64,000 bases of DNA from a bacterium (GCA_021780105.1 JAJXZJ010000045.1:1-64000); one strand, 5' to 3'. Numbered from the stretch's first letter, positions 43,003 through 52,727 are shown. Program-made: numbers and translations. Notes: generated from the sequence alone by a model not told the origin.

Positions 43003-44148
43003 ATGGTCCCGATGACTTTGCAACGGTCTAAACCTGTAATCCGCCCGCTGGTGCGGGATCTGCAACCTTATGTCTATGGCGAACAGCCCAAGATCAAAGG
43101 GCTGATCAAGCTCAACACCAACGAAAACCCCTATCCGCCCTCGCCGAAGGTGCTGGCTACGATCAAAGCCGCCGTGGACGGCCGGCTGCGCTTGTATCCC
43201 AGTCCCACCAGCGATGCGTTGCGCGAGAAGTTGGCGAAACTCCACGGCTGCCAGCCGGACAATATCCTTGTCGGCAATGGCTCGGACGAACTGCTGGCGC
43301 TGGCCGTGCGGGCGTTTGTGGAACCGGTGGATGCCGTGGGCGGCCGGCTCAGCCGCCGTTTCACCGCGCCGCCGTCCAAGGCCACGGTGCAATACTTCAA
43401 ACCCAGCTATTCGCTCTACCCGGTGCTGGCCGCCATTCATGGCGCGGCCGTCAACGCGGTTTCGCTGGAGATGGATTACTCGCTGCCGCGCGGCTCCCAG
43501 TTGCGGCGCGGACGGGAGTGGGATTTCTCGGCCGCGCTGACCTTCGTCACCACGCCGAACGCACCGACCGGCCGCGGTTATGCCACCGCGCAACTCGACG
43601 CGCTGTGTGAAGCGACCCGAGGCGTGGTGGTGCTCGACGAGGCGTATGTGGATTTTGCTGAGGAAAACGCCCTCGCCCTCGCCTTGAAGTATCCGCACGT
43701 GCTCGTGGCCCGGACCTTTTCCAAGGCCTATTCGCTCTGCTTCCAGCGCGTCGGCTACTGCGTCGGCCATCCGGATCTCATCGCGGCGCTGCACAAGATC
43801 AAGGACAGCTACAACGTGAACGGCCTCGGCCAGGTTGCCGCGGAGGCGACGCTGGATGACCTGAATTATTACCGGGAAAATTTCCAGCGAATCATCGCCA
43901 CGCGTGAAACGCTGCGACGCGAGTTGACCGGCCTTGGGTTCCAAGCCCTGCCCAGCCAGACAAACTTCCTCTTCGTGCGCCCGCCGAAATTCACCGCCGA
44001 GGAGTGGCTGCTCAAGCTGCGCGAACGCAAGGTGCTGGTCCGCTGGTTGGGGGCGCCAGAGACGCGCGAGTTCCTCCGCATTTCCATCGGCACCGACGCC
44101 GACGCCGAGGCGCTGCTCAAAGCGGCACGCGCGATTTTGCGCCAGTAA
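43003..44148 (+). CDS. hisC: histidinol-phosphate aminotransferase with small internal insertion
   Basis: The 381-aa PLP enzyme converts imidazole acetol phosphate and glutamate to histidinol phosphate. Motifs are LNTNENPYPPSP, GNGSDELLAL, TTPNAPTGRGY, VVLDEAYVDFAEE and RTFSKAYSLCFQRVG with the PLP lysine near residue 242. ATG 43003 or 43012 are both possible. Between EPVD (about residue 110) and TVQYFKPSYSLYP (about 128) there are about 17 extra residues, encoded by a GC-rich stretch with a GGCGGC/GCCGCC inverted repeat. The frame stays open. It is on the same strand as hisD. Confidence 0.94.
   Translation: MVPMTLQRSKPVIRPLVRDLQPYVYGEQPKIKGLIKLNTNENPYPPSPKVLATIKAAVDGRLRLYPSPTSDALREKLAKLHGCQPDNILVGNGSDELLALAVRAFVEPVDAVGGRLSRRFTAPPSKATVQYFKPSYSLYPVLAAIHGAAVNAVSLEMDYSLPRGSQLRRGREWDFSAALTFVTTPNAPTGRGYATAQLDALCEATRGVVVLDEAYVDFAEENALALALKYPHVLVARTFSKAYSLCFQRVGYCVGHPDLIAALHKIKDSYNVNGLGQVAAEATLDDLNYYRENFQRIIATRETLRRELTGLGFQALPSQTNFLFVRPPKFTAEEWLLKLRERKVLVRWLGAPETREFLRISIGTDADAEALLKAARAILRQ
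43339..43357 (+). repeat. inverted repeat in the hisC insertion
   Basis: GGCGGC (43339-43344) and GCCGCC (43352-43357) flank a 7-base loop inside a 17-codon stretch absent from ordinary HisC proteins. It may be a mobile short repeat inserted in frame. Confidence 0.4.
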
Positions 44149-44206
44149 CCCGAAATCTCCGCCGGCCGGGGTTCACGGTCAATGGCGGCTGCGGATGCCG
44201 CGGAAT

Positions 44207-45289
44207 TCAAGCCGCTGGCAGCCGGACGCCGAGACAGCGCCCGACCTCGTCCTCGTCCGTCCCGCCGCGCGCCAAAATGCTGCGTGCGGATTCCGCCAGC
44301 GAGCGCGCCGGCTGCACGGCATCCGCGCCGGACGCGCGCAAACGGCGGCGCAAGACCTGGTCCACCCGCAGCCATTCCGCCACCGGCAGCCGCCCGCGGT
44401 AGCCGGTTTGCAGGCAGGCCGCGCAACCTTTCCCCGCACACGCCGCGCACCGCCGCCGCAGCAGCCGCTGGTTCAACACCAGTTCCACCGCCGCAATGAC
44501 GGCGTAACGATCCGGGCACATCACGAGCAGGCGCTCGAACACGCCCTGGCAGGAGCCGGCGTGCAATGTGGAAATCACCAGATGCCCCGTGAGCGCGGCG
44601 CGCACCGCGAGCGAGGCGGTCTCGTCGTCGCGAATTTCGCCGATCACCAGCACCTGCGGGTCCTGCCGCAGCAGGTGCCGCGCGGCGACGGCGAACGTCA
44701 GCCCGCGCGCCTCGGCCACCTCCGTCTGCATGATGCCGGGCAGGACCTGTTCGACCGGGTCCTCGACCGTGATGACGTGCCGGCCGCCAAGTTCGGCCAG
44801 AAACCGCAGGCACGCATAAATCGTCGTGGTCTTCCCGCTGCCGGCCGGTCCGGTGAGCAGCAACAGACCGGCGTTCTGGCGGAGAAAGGCTTCCAGCTCG
44901 GAGACCACTTCCGCGGGCAGTTCCAATTCGTTCAGCGGCCGGGCGACGGATTCGTTGAACAGCCGCAGCACGATCTTTTCGCCGGTCACGGTCGGGTAGG
45001 TCGCCACGCGGATGTCGTGCTGCGCACCGCTGTCGGCGCGGTCAATGCGGCCGTCCTGCGGCAGCGATTCCTGCCAGGTCTTGAGCCGGGCGAGGAACTT
45101 GACGCGCCCTGCGACCCGCCCGGCCAGCGCGGCGGGCATCGTGGACACGGGCGTCATCACGCCATCGAGGCGGAACGCGATGTGCGCCCCGTCGCCGGTC
45201 ATTTGGAAATGAATGTCGCTGGCGCCGGCCGCCTCCGCCTGGCGGATCAGGTCAGCGAGCACCGCGGGCGCTTCCGGTTCCGGGTTCAT
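44207..45289 (-). CDS. GspE/PilB-type secretion ATPase without N-terminal domain
   Basis: The 360-aa product has the N2 domain start ASDIHFQ, then Walker A GPAGSGKTT (about residue 147), the Asp box ITVEDPVEQ, the Walker B/His box region VLVIGEIRDDETA and LVISTLHAG, and a four-Cys zinc module (RRCAACAGKGCAAC, about 275-288). It therefore belongs to the GspE/PilB hexameric ATPases that drive type II secretion or pilus assembly. It lacks the N-terminal N1 domain of full PilB/GspE (usually over 500 aa). No other secretion gene is adjacent. It could work in a minimal pseudopilus system, with parts encoded elsewhere. Confidence 0.88.
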   Translation of the reverse strand: MNPEPEAPAVLADLIRQAEAAGASDIHFQMTGDGAHIAFRLDGVMTPVSTMPAALAGRVAGRVKFLARLKTWQESLPQDGRIDRADSGAQHDIRVATYPTVTGEKIVLRLFNESVARPLNELELPAEVVSELEAFLRQNAGLLLLTGPAGSGKTTTIYACLRFLAELGGRHVITVEDPVEQVLPGIMQTEVAEARGLTFAVAARHLLRQDPQVLVIGEIRDDETASLAVRAALTGHLVISTLHAGSCQGVFERLLVMCPDRYAVIAAVELVLNQRLLRRRCAACAGKGCAACLQTGYRGRLPVAEWLRVDQVLRRRLRASGADAVQPARSLAESARSILARGGTDEDEVGRCLGVRLPAA

Positions 45290-45385
45290 GTCCGGGAATT
45301 AGACCGGCCCGACCGCGCGTTGTCACGTCCGCGCTTCTGCATTGCCAGCCCGGCTGGTGGAGGGTGAAATGGAGCGCAACAGCGT

Positions 45386-46870
45386 ATGCAACAACATTAC
45401 CTCGCCTGCGACCTGGGCGCCGACAGCGGCCGCCTGATGCTCGGAACCCTGGACGGGGACCGGCTCACGCTTGAAGAACTTCACCGTTTTTCCAACGGCC
45501 CCGTCCGCGCCGGCGAGTCGTTGCACTGGGACATCCCGCGGCTGTTCGACGAGGTGAAGGCCGGCCTGCGCAAGGCCGCCGCGCGCGGACTGCCCATTGC
45601 CAGCATCAGCGCCGATTCCTGGGGCGTGGATTACCTGCTCTATGATGCGGCGGGCGCCGTGATTCCACCCGCGTTTCATTACCGCGACCCGCGCTGCCCT
45701 GTGGGCGTCAAGAAAGCACAGGCGAAAATCTCCTGGCCGGAAATCTTCGCGGAAACCGGCCTGCAATTCCTGCCGTTCAACACAATTTTTCAGCTCGCCG
45801 CCGAGTCGCCCGAACGGCTCGCCCAGGCGCGGCTGATCCTCGGCATCGGCGACGCGTTCAACCACTGGCTCTCCGGCATCGCCCGCTCCGAGGTGTCGCT
45901 CGCCAGCACGACGCAGCTTTACGACCCGCGCCGGCGAAACTGGTCGCCGCGCCTGCTCACCGCGCTCGGCCTGCCGGCGGCGATTTTTCCACCGATCGTT
46001 GCGTCCGGCACGCGCCTCGGACCGTTGCGCCCCGATCTCGCCGTCGAAACCGGCCTGCGCGGCGTGGAAGTCATCGCGTCATGTTCGCACGACACCGGCG
46101 CCGCCGTCGCCGCCGTGCCCGGCACCGGGGACGACTGGGCCTACCTCAGTTCCGGCACCTGGTCGCTCATGGGCGTGGAACTGGCGCTGCCAGTCATCAC
46201 CGACGCCTGCCGCGATTTGAATTTCACCAACGAAATCGGCTACAGCCACTCGGTGCGGCTGCTGAAAAACATCGTCGGCCTGTGGCTCATCCAGGAATCC
46301 CGCCGCGAATGGGCAAAGGCCGGGCACGAGTTCACGTTCGCGGAACTCGAGAAGCTCGCCGCCGCCGCGCCGGTGTTTGTCTCGCTGGTCAATCCCGCCG
46401 ACCCGCGCTTTCTCAGCCCCGGCGACATGCCGGAGAAAATCGCCGCGTTCTGCCGTGAAACCGGCCAGCCGGCGCCCGCCACGCCCGGCGCGTGCATCCG
46501 CTGCGTCTACGAAAGCCTCGCGCTGCTCTACCGCCGCACGCTGCGCCAGATCGAACAACTCACCGGCCGGCGCATCGGCCGGCTGCACATCGTCGGCGGC
46601 GGCAGCAAGGACCAGGTGCTGAGCCAGTTTGCCGCCAACGCCACCGGGCTTCCGGTTCACACCGGTCCGGTCGAAGGCACCGCCATTGGCAACATCCTCA
46701 TCCAGGCCATCGCCCGTGGCAATCTGCCCTCGTTGTCGGCAGCGCGACAGGTCGTGCGCTCGTCGTTCGAGACGATAACCTATGAGCCAAAGGACGCCGC
46801 CGTCTGGGAAAACGCGTTCCCGCGGTTCGACCAACTGATCGCCCGCACGACGCCGGCGGCGGGCAGGTAA
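45386..46870 (+). CDS. rhaB: rhamnulokinase
   Basis: The 494-aa product is an FGGY-family kinase that phosphorylates L-rhamnulose to rhamnulose 1-phosphate in rhamnose use. The N-terminal block ACDLGADSGRLMLG and SADSWGVDYLLYD are typical of RhaB, as are CSHDTGAAVAAVP, AYLSSGTWSLMGVE, FTNEIGYSHSVRLLKNIVGLW and the late HIVGGGSKDQVLSQFAAN. Length is normal. No rhaA or rhaD is in the window. It converges with the DUF885 gene, with 13 bases between stops. Confidence 0.93.
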   Translation: MQQHYLACDLGADSGRLMLGTLDGDRLTLEELHRFSNGPVRAGESLHWDIPRLFDEVKAGLRKAAARGLPIASISADSWGVDYLLYDAAGAVIPPAFHYRDPRCPVGVKKAQAKISWPEIFAETGLQFLPFNTIFQLAAESPERLAQARLILGIGDAFNHWLSGIARSEVSLASTTQLYDPRRRNWSPRLLTALGLPAAIFPPIVASGTRLGPLRPDLAVETGLRGVEVIASCSHDTGAAVAAVPGTGDDWAYLSSGTWSLMGVELALPVITDACRDLNFTNEIGYSHSVRLLKNIVGLWLIQESRREWAKAGHEFTFAELEKLAAAAPVFVSLVNPADPRFLSPGDMPEKIAAFCRETGQPAPATPGACIRCVYESLALLYRRTLRQIEQLTGRRIGRLHIVGGGSKDQVLSQFAANATGLPVHTGPVEGTAIGNILIQAIARGNLPSLSAARQVVRSSFETITYEPKDAAVWENAFPRFDQLIARTTPAAGR

Positions 46871-46883
46871 ACAGCGCTGCCAC

Positions 46884-48659
46884 TCAACGCGGCTCAGCCA
46901 GCCGCGCGCGCACCAGTTCCGGCAGGTATTTCACCGGCACCGGTCCCGGCGCCAGCACGGCTTCGTGATAGCGGCCAAGGTCGAAATTCGTGCCCATTTC
47001 GCGTTCGACCGACTGCCGCAGCCGATACATCGCCATGCGGCCGACGAAGTAGGTCGAGAGCTGCACCGAACTTTGTTTGGCGCGGATGACCTTCAACCGC
47101 GCTTCGCCTTCCGATTGGTAGGCCTGGCGCACGAGGAAATCCATCGCCTGGTCGTCGGTCATGTTCGAGCAGTGCATGGCGTGGTCGAGGATCGTGTTGC
47201 CCACGGCGCGGAGGTAGAACTTGAGCTGCGAGAGCCGCAACGCCAGGTTGCCGCCGCCGTAGCCCTGATCCAGCATCATCTGTTCGCCATAGACGGCCCA
47301 GCCTTCGACGTAAACGCCCGATTGCAGCACGCGGCGGATCGGTGACGGCTGGTGGTTCGCGTAGGCCAGTTGCACGTAATGCCCCGGATACGCCTCGTGA
47401 ATCGTCAGAATCTGGAGCATGTGCGAGTTGTATTCCTCCAGGTAACTCCGCACGCGGGCGGCGTTCCAATCCTTCGGCGGCGGGCTGACCGCGTAGAAGC
47501 CGGCGGCCTTCGGGTCCAGCGGCGGCGGCGCGTTCATGAAGGCGGTGGAATTGCCACGCTGAAACTCCGGCATCTCGACGACCTGGCAGGTGTCCGGGAC
47601 GGGCAGGCGCAAAATGTCGTTCGCCGTGATGAACCGCTTGATGTCCGCCACGTCCAGCGTCACGTCATGCACCAGGTCCTTCGCTTCGTCGTGTTCCTGC
47701 CCGATGCGCGTCAGCACCTGCTGGATCGTGGATCGCCGGCCGTCGGCATCATCCGGCGGCAGCGCCTGGCCGGGGAAGTAATGACTCCAAAGCTGCCGGG
47801 CAATGACCCACATCTCGCGCTCCACGCGGTCAAACTCCGTGTGCGCGTCGGCCAGCACTTGATCCGCGTTCAGGCCGGCGTCCAGTTCCAGTTCCAGCTT
47901 CTTGTAGAACTTGGCGTGGCCCAGCCGCCAGTTGCCGTGGGCGCGCGGCCGCAGGTTCTTTTCGAGGAATTGGCCGTAATCGTTCAGCACGTCCACCGCC
48001 TTCGCCGCCGCGCCTTTCAGCGCGTCGAGTTGCGGCGTTTCGCCGGCCAGTTGGAAAATGTCGTTCTCGAAAAAACCGATTGCGCCGCGGTTCTGCTGGA
48101 TCGCGGTCTCGACGAACTGCCGCGGCGGGTTGCGCAGGTTGGCCTTGGCCGCCGCCACCACGCGCGGCAACAACGCCATCCGCGTCAGGCAATGCGCGAG
48201 GTTCGTCTCCTTGGGCAGCGACGATTGCGCCAGCGGCAGATACACGCTGTCGCTCAGGTAACCGACGTAAAGCCGCGGGTCCGTCTCAAACGGCGCGGTG
48301 TTGTCCTCCAGCCACAGCGACCGCTGCAGGTCGCGCTGGAAAATCTCGAAGTCAATCTGCGCGTTGCGGGAGAGCTTGGCGTAGGACACCTGGCGCGGCA
48401 GTTCGGCGAGCGTCTGCCGCATCCGCACCTTCCACGCTTTCCGCGCCGCCGGCGACAAATCCTCGATCTGGTCGTCGAACCGGTGGTCGCCCAAGCGCGT
48501 GGCGTCCACCGGATGCGTGCGGCAATCGTCGTCAAAGTAGCGACCGAAGAACGCGTAGAGCGTGGCGTCGGCTTCGGAAACCGCCGGTGCCGCCTGAACC
48601 AAACCACACAACCACGGCGTCATTGCCGCCAACAACCAGAAGATCGCATGTGCTTTCAT
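46884..48659 (-). CDS. secreted DUF885 metallopeptidase-like protein
   Basis: The 591-aa product starts at ATG 48659 with a signal peptide (AIFWLLAAMTPWLCGLVQAA). It is almost all helical, typical of DUF885, and carries the zinc motif HEAYPGH (about residue 420), then QLAYAN and MLDQGYGGG downstream. These proteins are thought to be zinc peptidases or carboxypeptidases related to M3/M32 folds. Substrate unknown. Many copies occur in soil bacteria (family knowledge). The longer frame upstream, to 48887, has no coding character. Confidence 0.87.
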   Translation of the reverse strand: MKAHAIFWLLAAMTPWLCGLVQAAPAVSEADATLYAFFGRYFDDDCRTHPVDATRLGDHRFDDQIEDLSPAARKAWKVRMRQTLAELPRQVSYAKLSRNAQIDFEIFQRDLQRSLWLEDNTAPFETDPRLYVGYLSDSVYLPLAQSSLPKETNLAHCLTRMALLPRVVAAAKANLRNPPRQFVETAIQQNRGAIGFFENDIFQLAGETPQLDALKGAAAKAVDVLNDYGQFLEKNLRPRAHGNWRLGHAKFYKKLELELDAGLNADQVLADAHTEFDRVEREMWVIARQLWSHYFPGQALPPDDADGRRSTIQQVLTRIGQEHDEAKDLVHDVTLDVADIKRFITANDILRLPVPDTCQVVEMPEFQRGNSTAFMNAPPPLDPKAAGFYAVSPPPKDWNAARVRSYLEEYNSHMLQILTIHEAYPGHYVQLAYANHQPSPIRRVLQSGVYVEGWAVYGEQMMLDQGYGGGNLALRLSQLKFYLRAVGNTILDHAMHCSNMTDDQAMDFLVRQAYQSEGEARLKVIRAKQSSVQLSTYFVGRMAMYRLRQSVEREMGTNFDLGRYHEAVLAPGPVPVKYLPELVRARLAEPR

Positions 48660-49019
48660 GTCGAAACGCGCCGATCGAGGCCAGCGCAGCCCGCAGGATA
48701 AACGGCGGCGGTTGCGGGAGGCAATGGGTTTGGCGCGCGAAGAAATGGAACCGGGGTCTGTAGCCGGGCTGTCCTTGGTCCGCAGGTTTGAGGCAACAGA
48801 TTCGTCGTGATTGCACTTGGCCTGGCTGTGGAACTCCGTTCGCGTTACTGACTCATTTGGCGGCGCTACCGCTGAGCGGCTTTCCATAAATCATCAACCG
48901 TGCCTTCCGAAACCACTTCTTTCCGACGACCAAAGCAGTCTGTCCTGCAAAGCGAAGGAACATCTTCCCAAAACCAGAATGTTGTTCACTAAGCGTTGGA
49001 ACGCAGCGCCTTGTCAAGT
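48660..49019. other. 360-base gap upstream of the DUF885 gene, nothing recognised
   Basis: It should hold the DUF885 promoter on the minus strand and the transcript end of the GDYXXLXY gene. No clear promoter or hairpin is seen. Confidence 0.45.
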
Positions 49020-50075
49020 TCAATCCATGCCACCACGCGGCCAGATGCGCAACGAAGGCAGGCGGCCATGCCAGATCAGGTCGGCGGCCGGCAGGTTGCG
49101 ACAGGTTTCACGATCTGGCGGCCGGTATTCAAGCCGGAAGCTGAGTGACCATTCGCCGGTAAGGCTGGCGATCGAACACGGTTTCCGTTCGTCACGCGGG
49201 CGAACGGCGGTGTTCACCACGAACCACGCGGGGTCGAGCACGTCAATCCGGTTGGTGTGCGCCTCGCCAGGTTTGAGGACGACCACGTCCTCCGGGCGCG
49301 GCACGGGCGGCGCATTGGACTCGCCCACCCAGTGCCAGAACGCGCCGCCGAAAACCACGTCCGGCACCAACGCGAAGGAACGTCCGCCGGGGAGATCGAG
49401 GATGGCGAGTTCATTTGTGCCGTGATTGCGCAACACCGCGCGGATGGCCGTGATGGGAGCGCGGGCGGGCATGAAACGGCCGGGAGCCGGGGGCTGGGCC
49501 GGGCCGTTGGTGTTGTCGAACAGCAGGGTCAAGCCGAGCGAATCCCAGCGGAAGCTGCGCAGCACGCCCACGCCATTGCGCCCGACGGCGGCCTCGACAA
49601 TGAGCGGAACGCCGCGGAATTCCTGCCAGCGTTCGTTCTCCACCGCCGCCGCCCTGCCCTGCTGCATGAAAAACGCCTCCAAGCCGTAATGCACGCGCAC
49701 TTCGTTGCCCCAGCTTGGTTCGGTGCGGCCCCGCAGAAACAGGGCGTCCGCCGGCGGACGGTCGGAAAGCGAAATCAGCTCCGCCACGCCGTCTTCCTCC
49801 ACGCGCAACGCGGCGTAAACCTTCGTGTCGCGGGTGAACTGCTCGGGCGGTTTGTCCGGGCGCGCCAGGGCGTCGCGGCACAGCGAGCGGGGCACGTGGG
49901 CGATTGCGTAATCCAGCCGCACATATTCCCCGCGCATCGCATCGGTAGGGTCCACGGGTGCCGTGCGCAGGCGAACCATTTTGCCGGTGCGCAAAATAAG
50001 TTCCCGCTCGGCACCCATCCAGGCCAGGACGAACACCTGCAACGCCACCGCGGCAATAATGCAGAGTCGCCTCAT
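49020..50075 (-). CDS. GDYXXLXY-domain protein with long C-terminal extension
   Basis: The 351-aa product starts with a membrane anchor (LCIIAAVALQVFVLAWMGA), followed by the domain signature in the form GEYVRLDYAI (GDYxxLxY type) near residue 49. About the first 170 residues correspond to the usual domain. The last 180 residues (from VGRNGVGVLRSF) form an extra beta-rich region with an RSFALVPDVVFGGAFWHWVG block that I do not recognise. Its ATG overlaps the stop of the DUF2157 gene (ATGA), the standard pairing for this family. Function unknown. Confidence 0.82.
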   Translation of the reverse strand: MRRLCIIAAVALQVFVLAWMGAERELILRTGKMVRLRTAPVDPTDAMRGEYVRLDYAIAHVPRSLCRDALARPDKPPEQFTRDTKVYAALRVEEDGVAELISLSDRPPADALFLRGRTEPSWGNEVRVHYGLEAFFMQQGRAAAVENERWQEFRGVPLIVEAAVGRNGVGVLRSFRWDSLGLTLLFDNTNGPAQPPAPGRFMPARAPITAIRAVLRNHGTNELAILDLPGGRSFALVPDVVFGGAFWHWVGESNAPPVPRPEDVVVLKPGEAHTNRIDVLDPAWFVVNTAVRPRDERKPCSIASLTGEWSLSFRLEYRPPDRETCRNLPAADLIWHGRLPSLRIWPRGGMD

Positions 50076-51418
50076 GCCGCCTCCTTTGCCGGCTCCTGTC
50101 GCTGGCGGCTGCGCCGGTAGAAGAAGCCTTCGGCAAAGAGCACGCCGCCCACGACGAGGAACGCGAGGCCGCGCGTGGCGAGACTCTCAAACAGGTCGAA
50201 GTAGCGGGCGGCAACCAAGGCGACGAGCACCAGCGAGCCAAGCAGCGTGGGCTTCAACCGGCCCGTGCGGCTGCCTTCCGCCATCCAGGCGACGGCCACG
50301 GCCAGTGCGACGAGATTGAAAATACCGGCCACGCCCCACGCGCCAAACATCTGGAAGTCCGTCACCGAGGCCATCGCCAATGCCAGGACTTGCGCCAGCA
50401 CGGCGACCAACGGGAGCAGCCACCGTTCGCCGCCGCTTCCCCAGACCGGCAGCCGCGCGCGGCGCATCGTCCACACCACCGTCGCCCATGCGGCCAGCGC
50501 CAGCGCAAACGGCAACCAACCGTAAAAGACCAGCCAGCCGCCGCGATGCGCCTCCGCCAGCCGCGAATGCCAGGAAAGTCCGTTGCCAGCCTCGTCACCG
50601 AAGGACAGGATGTAAACCACCACGAGAAAGCCGCCCCAGCCAAAGAATTCCAGCAGGCCGGCACTCTCGGGAAACCGCAGCCCGCGCCGCAACAGCCAGG
50701 CCAGCGCCACGAGCAGCACGGACACGTTCAGCGCGACCGGCAGCGCGAGATTGCCATGGCAGACGCCGGAGTTGCTCAACAAGACGAGGTAAAAACCGGC
50801 CAGCGTCAACGCCAGCAGCAGCAGCGAGCGCTGTTGCCACGCCAGGCCGCCGACGCCCGCCGCCAGCAACAAGGGCGCCCAGTGGATGGCGGTGCTGAAC
50901 GCGAAGATTTCCGAGCAACCCCAGATGCTCAGCACCACGGCAGCCACCATGCCCTGCCCCACCGACGGCATCGCCCACGCCAGGGCCAGCGCGCCGAGGC
51001 CCCAGAGCAGAAAGCCATTCGGGAAATGCTCCTCGATGTGGTAGATCTGCGCCACCAGCCAGATGCCCGCGCCGAAGATCATCGTGCCGAGGACGGCCAG
51101 CGCCTCGCCGAGTTGCCGGCGCCAGTCGCCTTGACGGAAGTAATGCTGCCCCACGGCCTGCGCCGCGATCAGTGCGCCGAAGATTACGCCCAGCTTGCCG
51201 AATTTCGGGATGGCCGCCCAATTGTAGGCAAACAAAAGGATGACGCCGAGGCCGATCACGACCGCACCCACGCCGGAAAACAGGATCGTCCCCCACGGCG
51301 GCGCGGCGGCCGGCGCGGGGTAAAACTGCCGCAACGCTTCCGCCTCGATGGGTGAAATCAGACTCCGCTCCACCCAGACGGGAATTTGCTCACGCAGCCA
51401 GCGAATGTGTTTGTTCAT
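50072..51418 (-). CDS. DUF2157 multi-pass membrane protein
   Basis: The 448-aa product begins with a short cytoplasmic helix (WLREQIPVWVERSLISPIEA) and then about eleven membrane segments. The start of DUF2157 is visible in GAVVIGLGVILLFAYNW and LGVIFGALIAAQAVG, as is the IFGAGIWLVAQIYHIEEHFPNG block. Family members pair with GDYXXLXY proteins, as here with an overlapping start. A transport or envelope-sensing role has been suggested for the pair but is not established. No other clue is seen nearby. Confidence 0.86.
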   Translation of the reverse strand: MNKHIRWLREQIPVWVERSLISPIEAEALRQFYPAPAAAPPWGTILFSGVGAVVIGLGVILLFAYNWAAIPKFGKLGVIFGALIAAQAVGQHYFRQGDWRRQLGEALAVLGTMIFGAGIWLVAQIYHIEEHFPNGFLLWGLGALALAWAMPSVGQGMVAAVVLSIWGCSEIFAFSTAIHWAPLLLAAGVGGLAWQQRSLLLLALTLAGFYLVLLSNSGVCHGNLALPVALNVSVLLVALAWLLRRGLRFPESAGLLEFFGWGGFLVVVYILSFGDEAGNGLSWHSRLAEAHRGGWLVFYGWLPFALALAAWATVVWTMRRARLPVWGSGGERWLLPLVAVLAQVLALAMASVTDFQMFGAWGVAGIFNLVALAVAVAWMAEGSRTGRLKPTLLGSLVLVALVAARYFDLFESLATRGLAFLVVGGVLFAEGFFYRRSRQRQEPAKEAA

Positions 51419-51535
51419 GCACCCGGCGACGACGCGCCGTGACGTTGTTGTTCAGGCAAGCAAACGGGCTTGCCCAACGTTACGCCCCGGCCATGCCAAC
51501 GCAAGGTTGAAGGCAGCCGCATCGTGCGCGCGCGA

Positions 51536-52726
51536 TCACTTCAGCCAGTTTCGGAAGCGTTCGTCGGTGACAATTCGTTTCGCCAAAAGCGCGTAGCCAT
51601 CGGTCAGGGGATGGCTGGCGTCGGCATACAACTCGCTGGGCAGGGTTTCGGGAAATACGTGTGGAATGTTGTTCTGATCGAGCCAGGCGGCAACGCCATC
51701 GCGGATTTGGTGATACGCCGGCCGGTTATCCGGCGCGATCATGTGCTCGTTGAACGGGCCGAGCACCACCAGCACGTCGTTACCCCGCTGGCGCAGGAGG
51801 TGAACCAGCCGTTGGAACGCGCGCCATTGCAGCGAGGCATCGAGCGGAACCCAGTCGAACTCGGTCGGATGGTTGCCGCCGGCGAACCACGGCTTGTGCC
51901 GCGAACTTTTCGGGCCGCGGAGCGGGTCGTCCGCCGGCGCGGACGGCACGCGGAAGGTGATTTCCGCCAGGGGGAAGCGGTAACAATTGGGGTAGTGCGG
52001 CGGATCGCGGCCGTCGTCGGCAAGCGTCCAGCTCAGGATGCTGTGCTGGTCGTAGTAGTCGCATTGCAGATGGTTCACCCAGGCGACGAACTGCATCTCG
52101 CGTTCCACGACGGCGCTCAGCCGCTCGTTGGCATCGGCGCGGTAGCACGGAATTTTCGGGAAGAATTGCGGCACCAGACGCGAATGATTGAAAGGTTCCT
52201 CCTTCGTCGTGCTGAGATCGGCCTTCGGGCTGGTCAACCAAAGCAGGTTGCATTGCAGAACGATTTTCCGGTGCCGGAGCGGCCCGCCGAAGTAGTCCAC
52301 CAGACCTTCGAGCGCCAAGGGGAAAAGGCCGTTCACGCCGCCGTTGACGAACCGGCCCGGCCGGCCGGTTTCGCGATCCAGGAAATGGGAGAGCGTTCCG
52401 TCGGGCAGCACATACTCACCCCAGACCACGGAGTCGCCCAGCACGACGACGGCGGAAGGATCGGCGATGCGTTCAAGCCGGCGCTGGTAAAGCCAGTAAT
52501 CCTTGCTGAGCGCGTAGGGCAGCCGGTAATCGGGCGTGATGTCGAAACGCTCAACCTTCTTCCAAAACCAGGGAGTGGCGGCGGCAACCGCCCACAAAAT
52601 GACGCCGGCAATCAGCCATTGGCGCGCCGAGAGCCGAACCGCGTTTGCGCCGAAGGGCACCACGGCCGGGCCGGTCTTTGTCCCTGCCCGGATGGCGGTG
52701 GTGGTGCCTGTGGATTGCGCGTCCAT
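51536..52726 (-). CDS. AlgJ/SGNH-like O-acetyltransferase partner
   Basis: The 396-aa product has one N-terminal membrane helix (WLIAGVILWAVAAATPWFW) and an SGNH hydrolase-type domain: Ser in VVVLGDSVVWG (about residue 95), with Asp and His in ADASHPLTDGY near the end. This arrangement matches AlgJ/AlgX-like or DltD-like proteins that take acetyl groups from an MBOAT partner and put them on exported polysaccharide. The MBOAT gene ends one base before this ATG on the same strand. ATG 52726 is used; the frame opens up to 52759. Confidence 0.83.
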   Translation of the reverse strand: MDAQSTGTTTAIRAGTKTGPAVVPFGANAVRLSARQWLIAGVILWAVAAATPWFWKKVERFDITPDYRLPYALSKDYWLYQRRLERIADPSAVVVLGDSVVWGEYVLPDGTLSHFLDRETGRPGRFVNGGVNGLFPLALEGLVDYFGGPLRHRKIVLQCNLLWLTSPKADLSTTKEEPFNHSRLVPQFFPKIPCYRADANERLSAVVEREMQFVAWVNHLQCDYYDQHSILSWTLADDGRDPPHYPNCYRFPLAEITFRVPSAPADDPLRGPKSSRHKPWFAGGNHPTEFDWVPLDASLQWRAFQRLVHLLRQRGNDVLVVLGPFNEHMIAPDNRPAYHQIRDGVAAWLDQNNIPHVFPETLPSELYADASHPLTDGYALLAKRIVTDERFRNWLK

Positions 52727-52727
52727 T

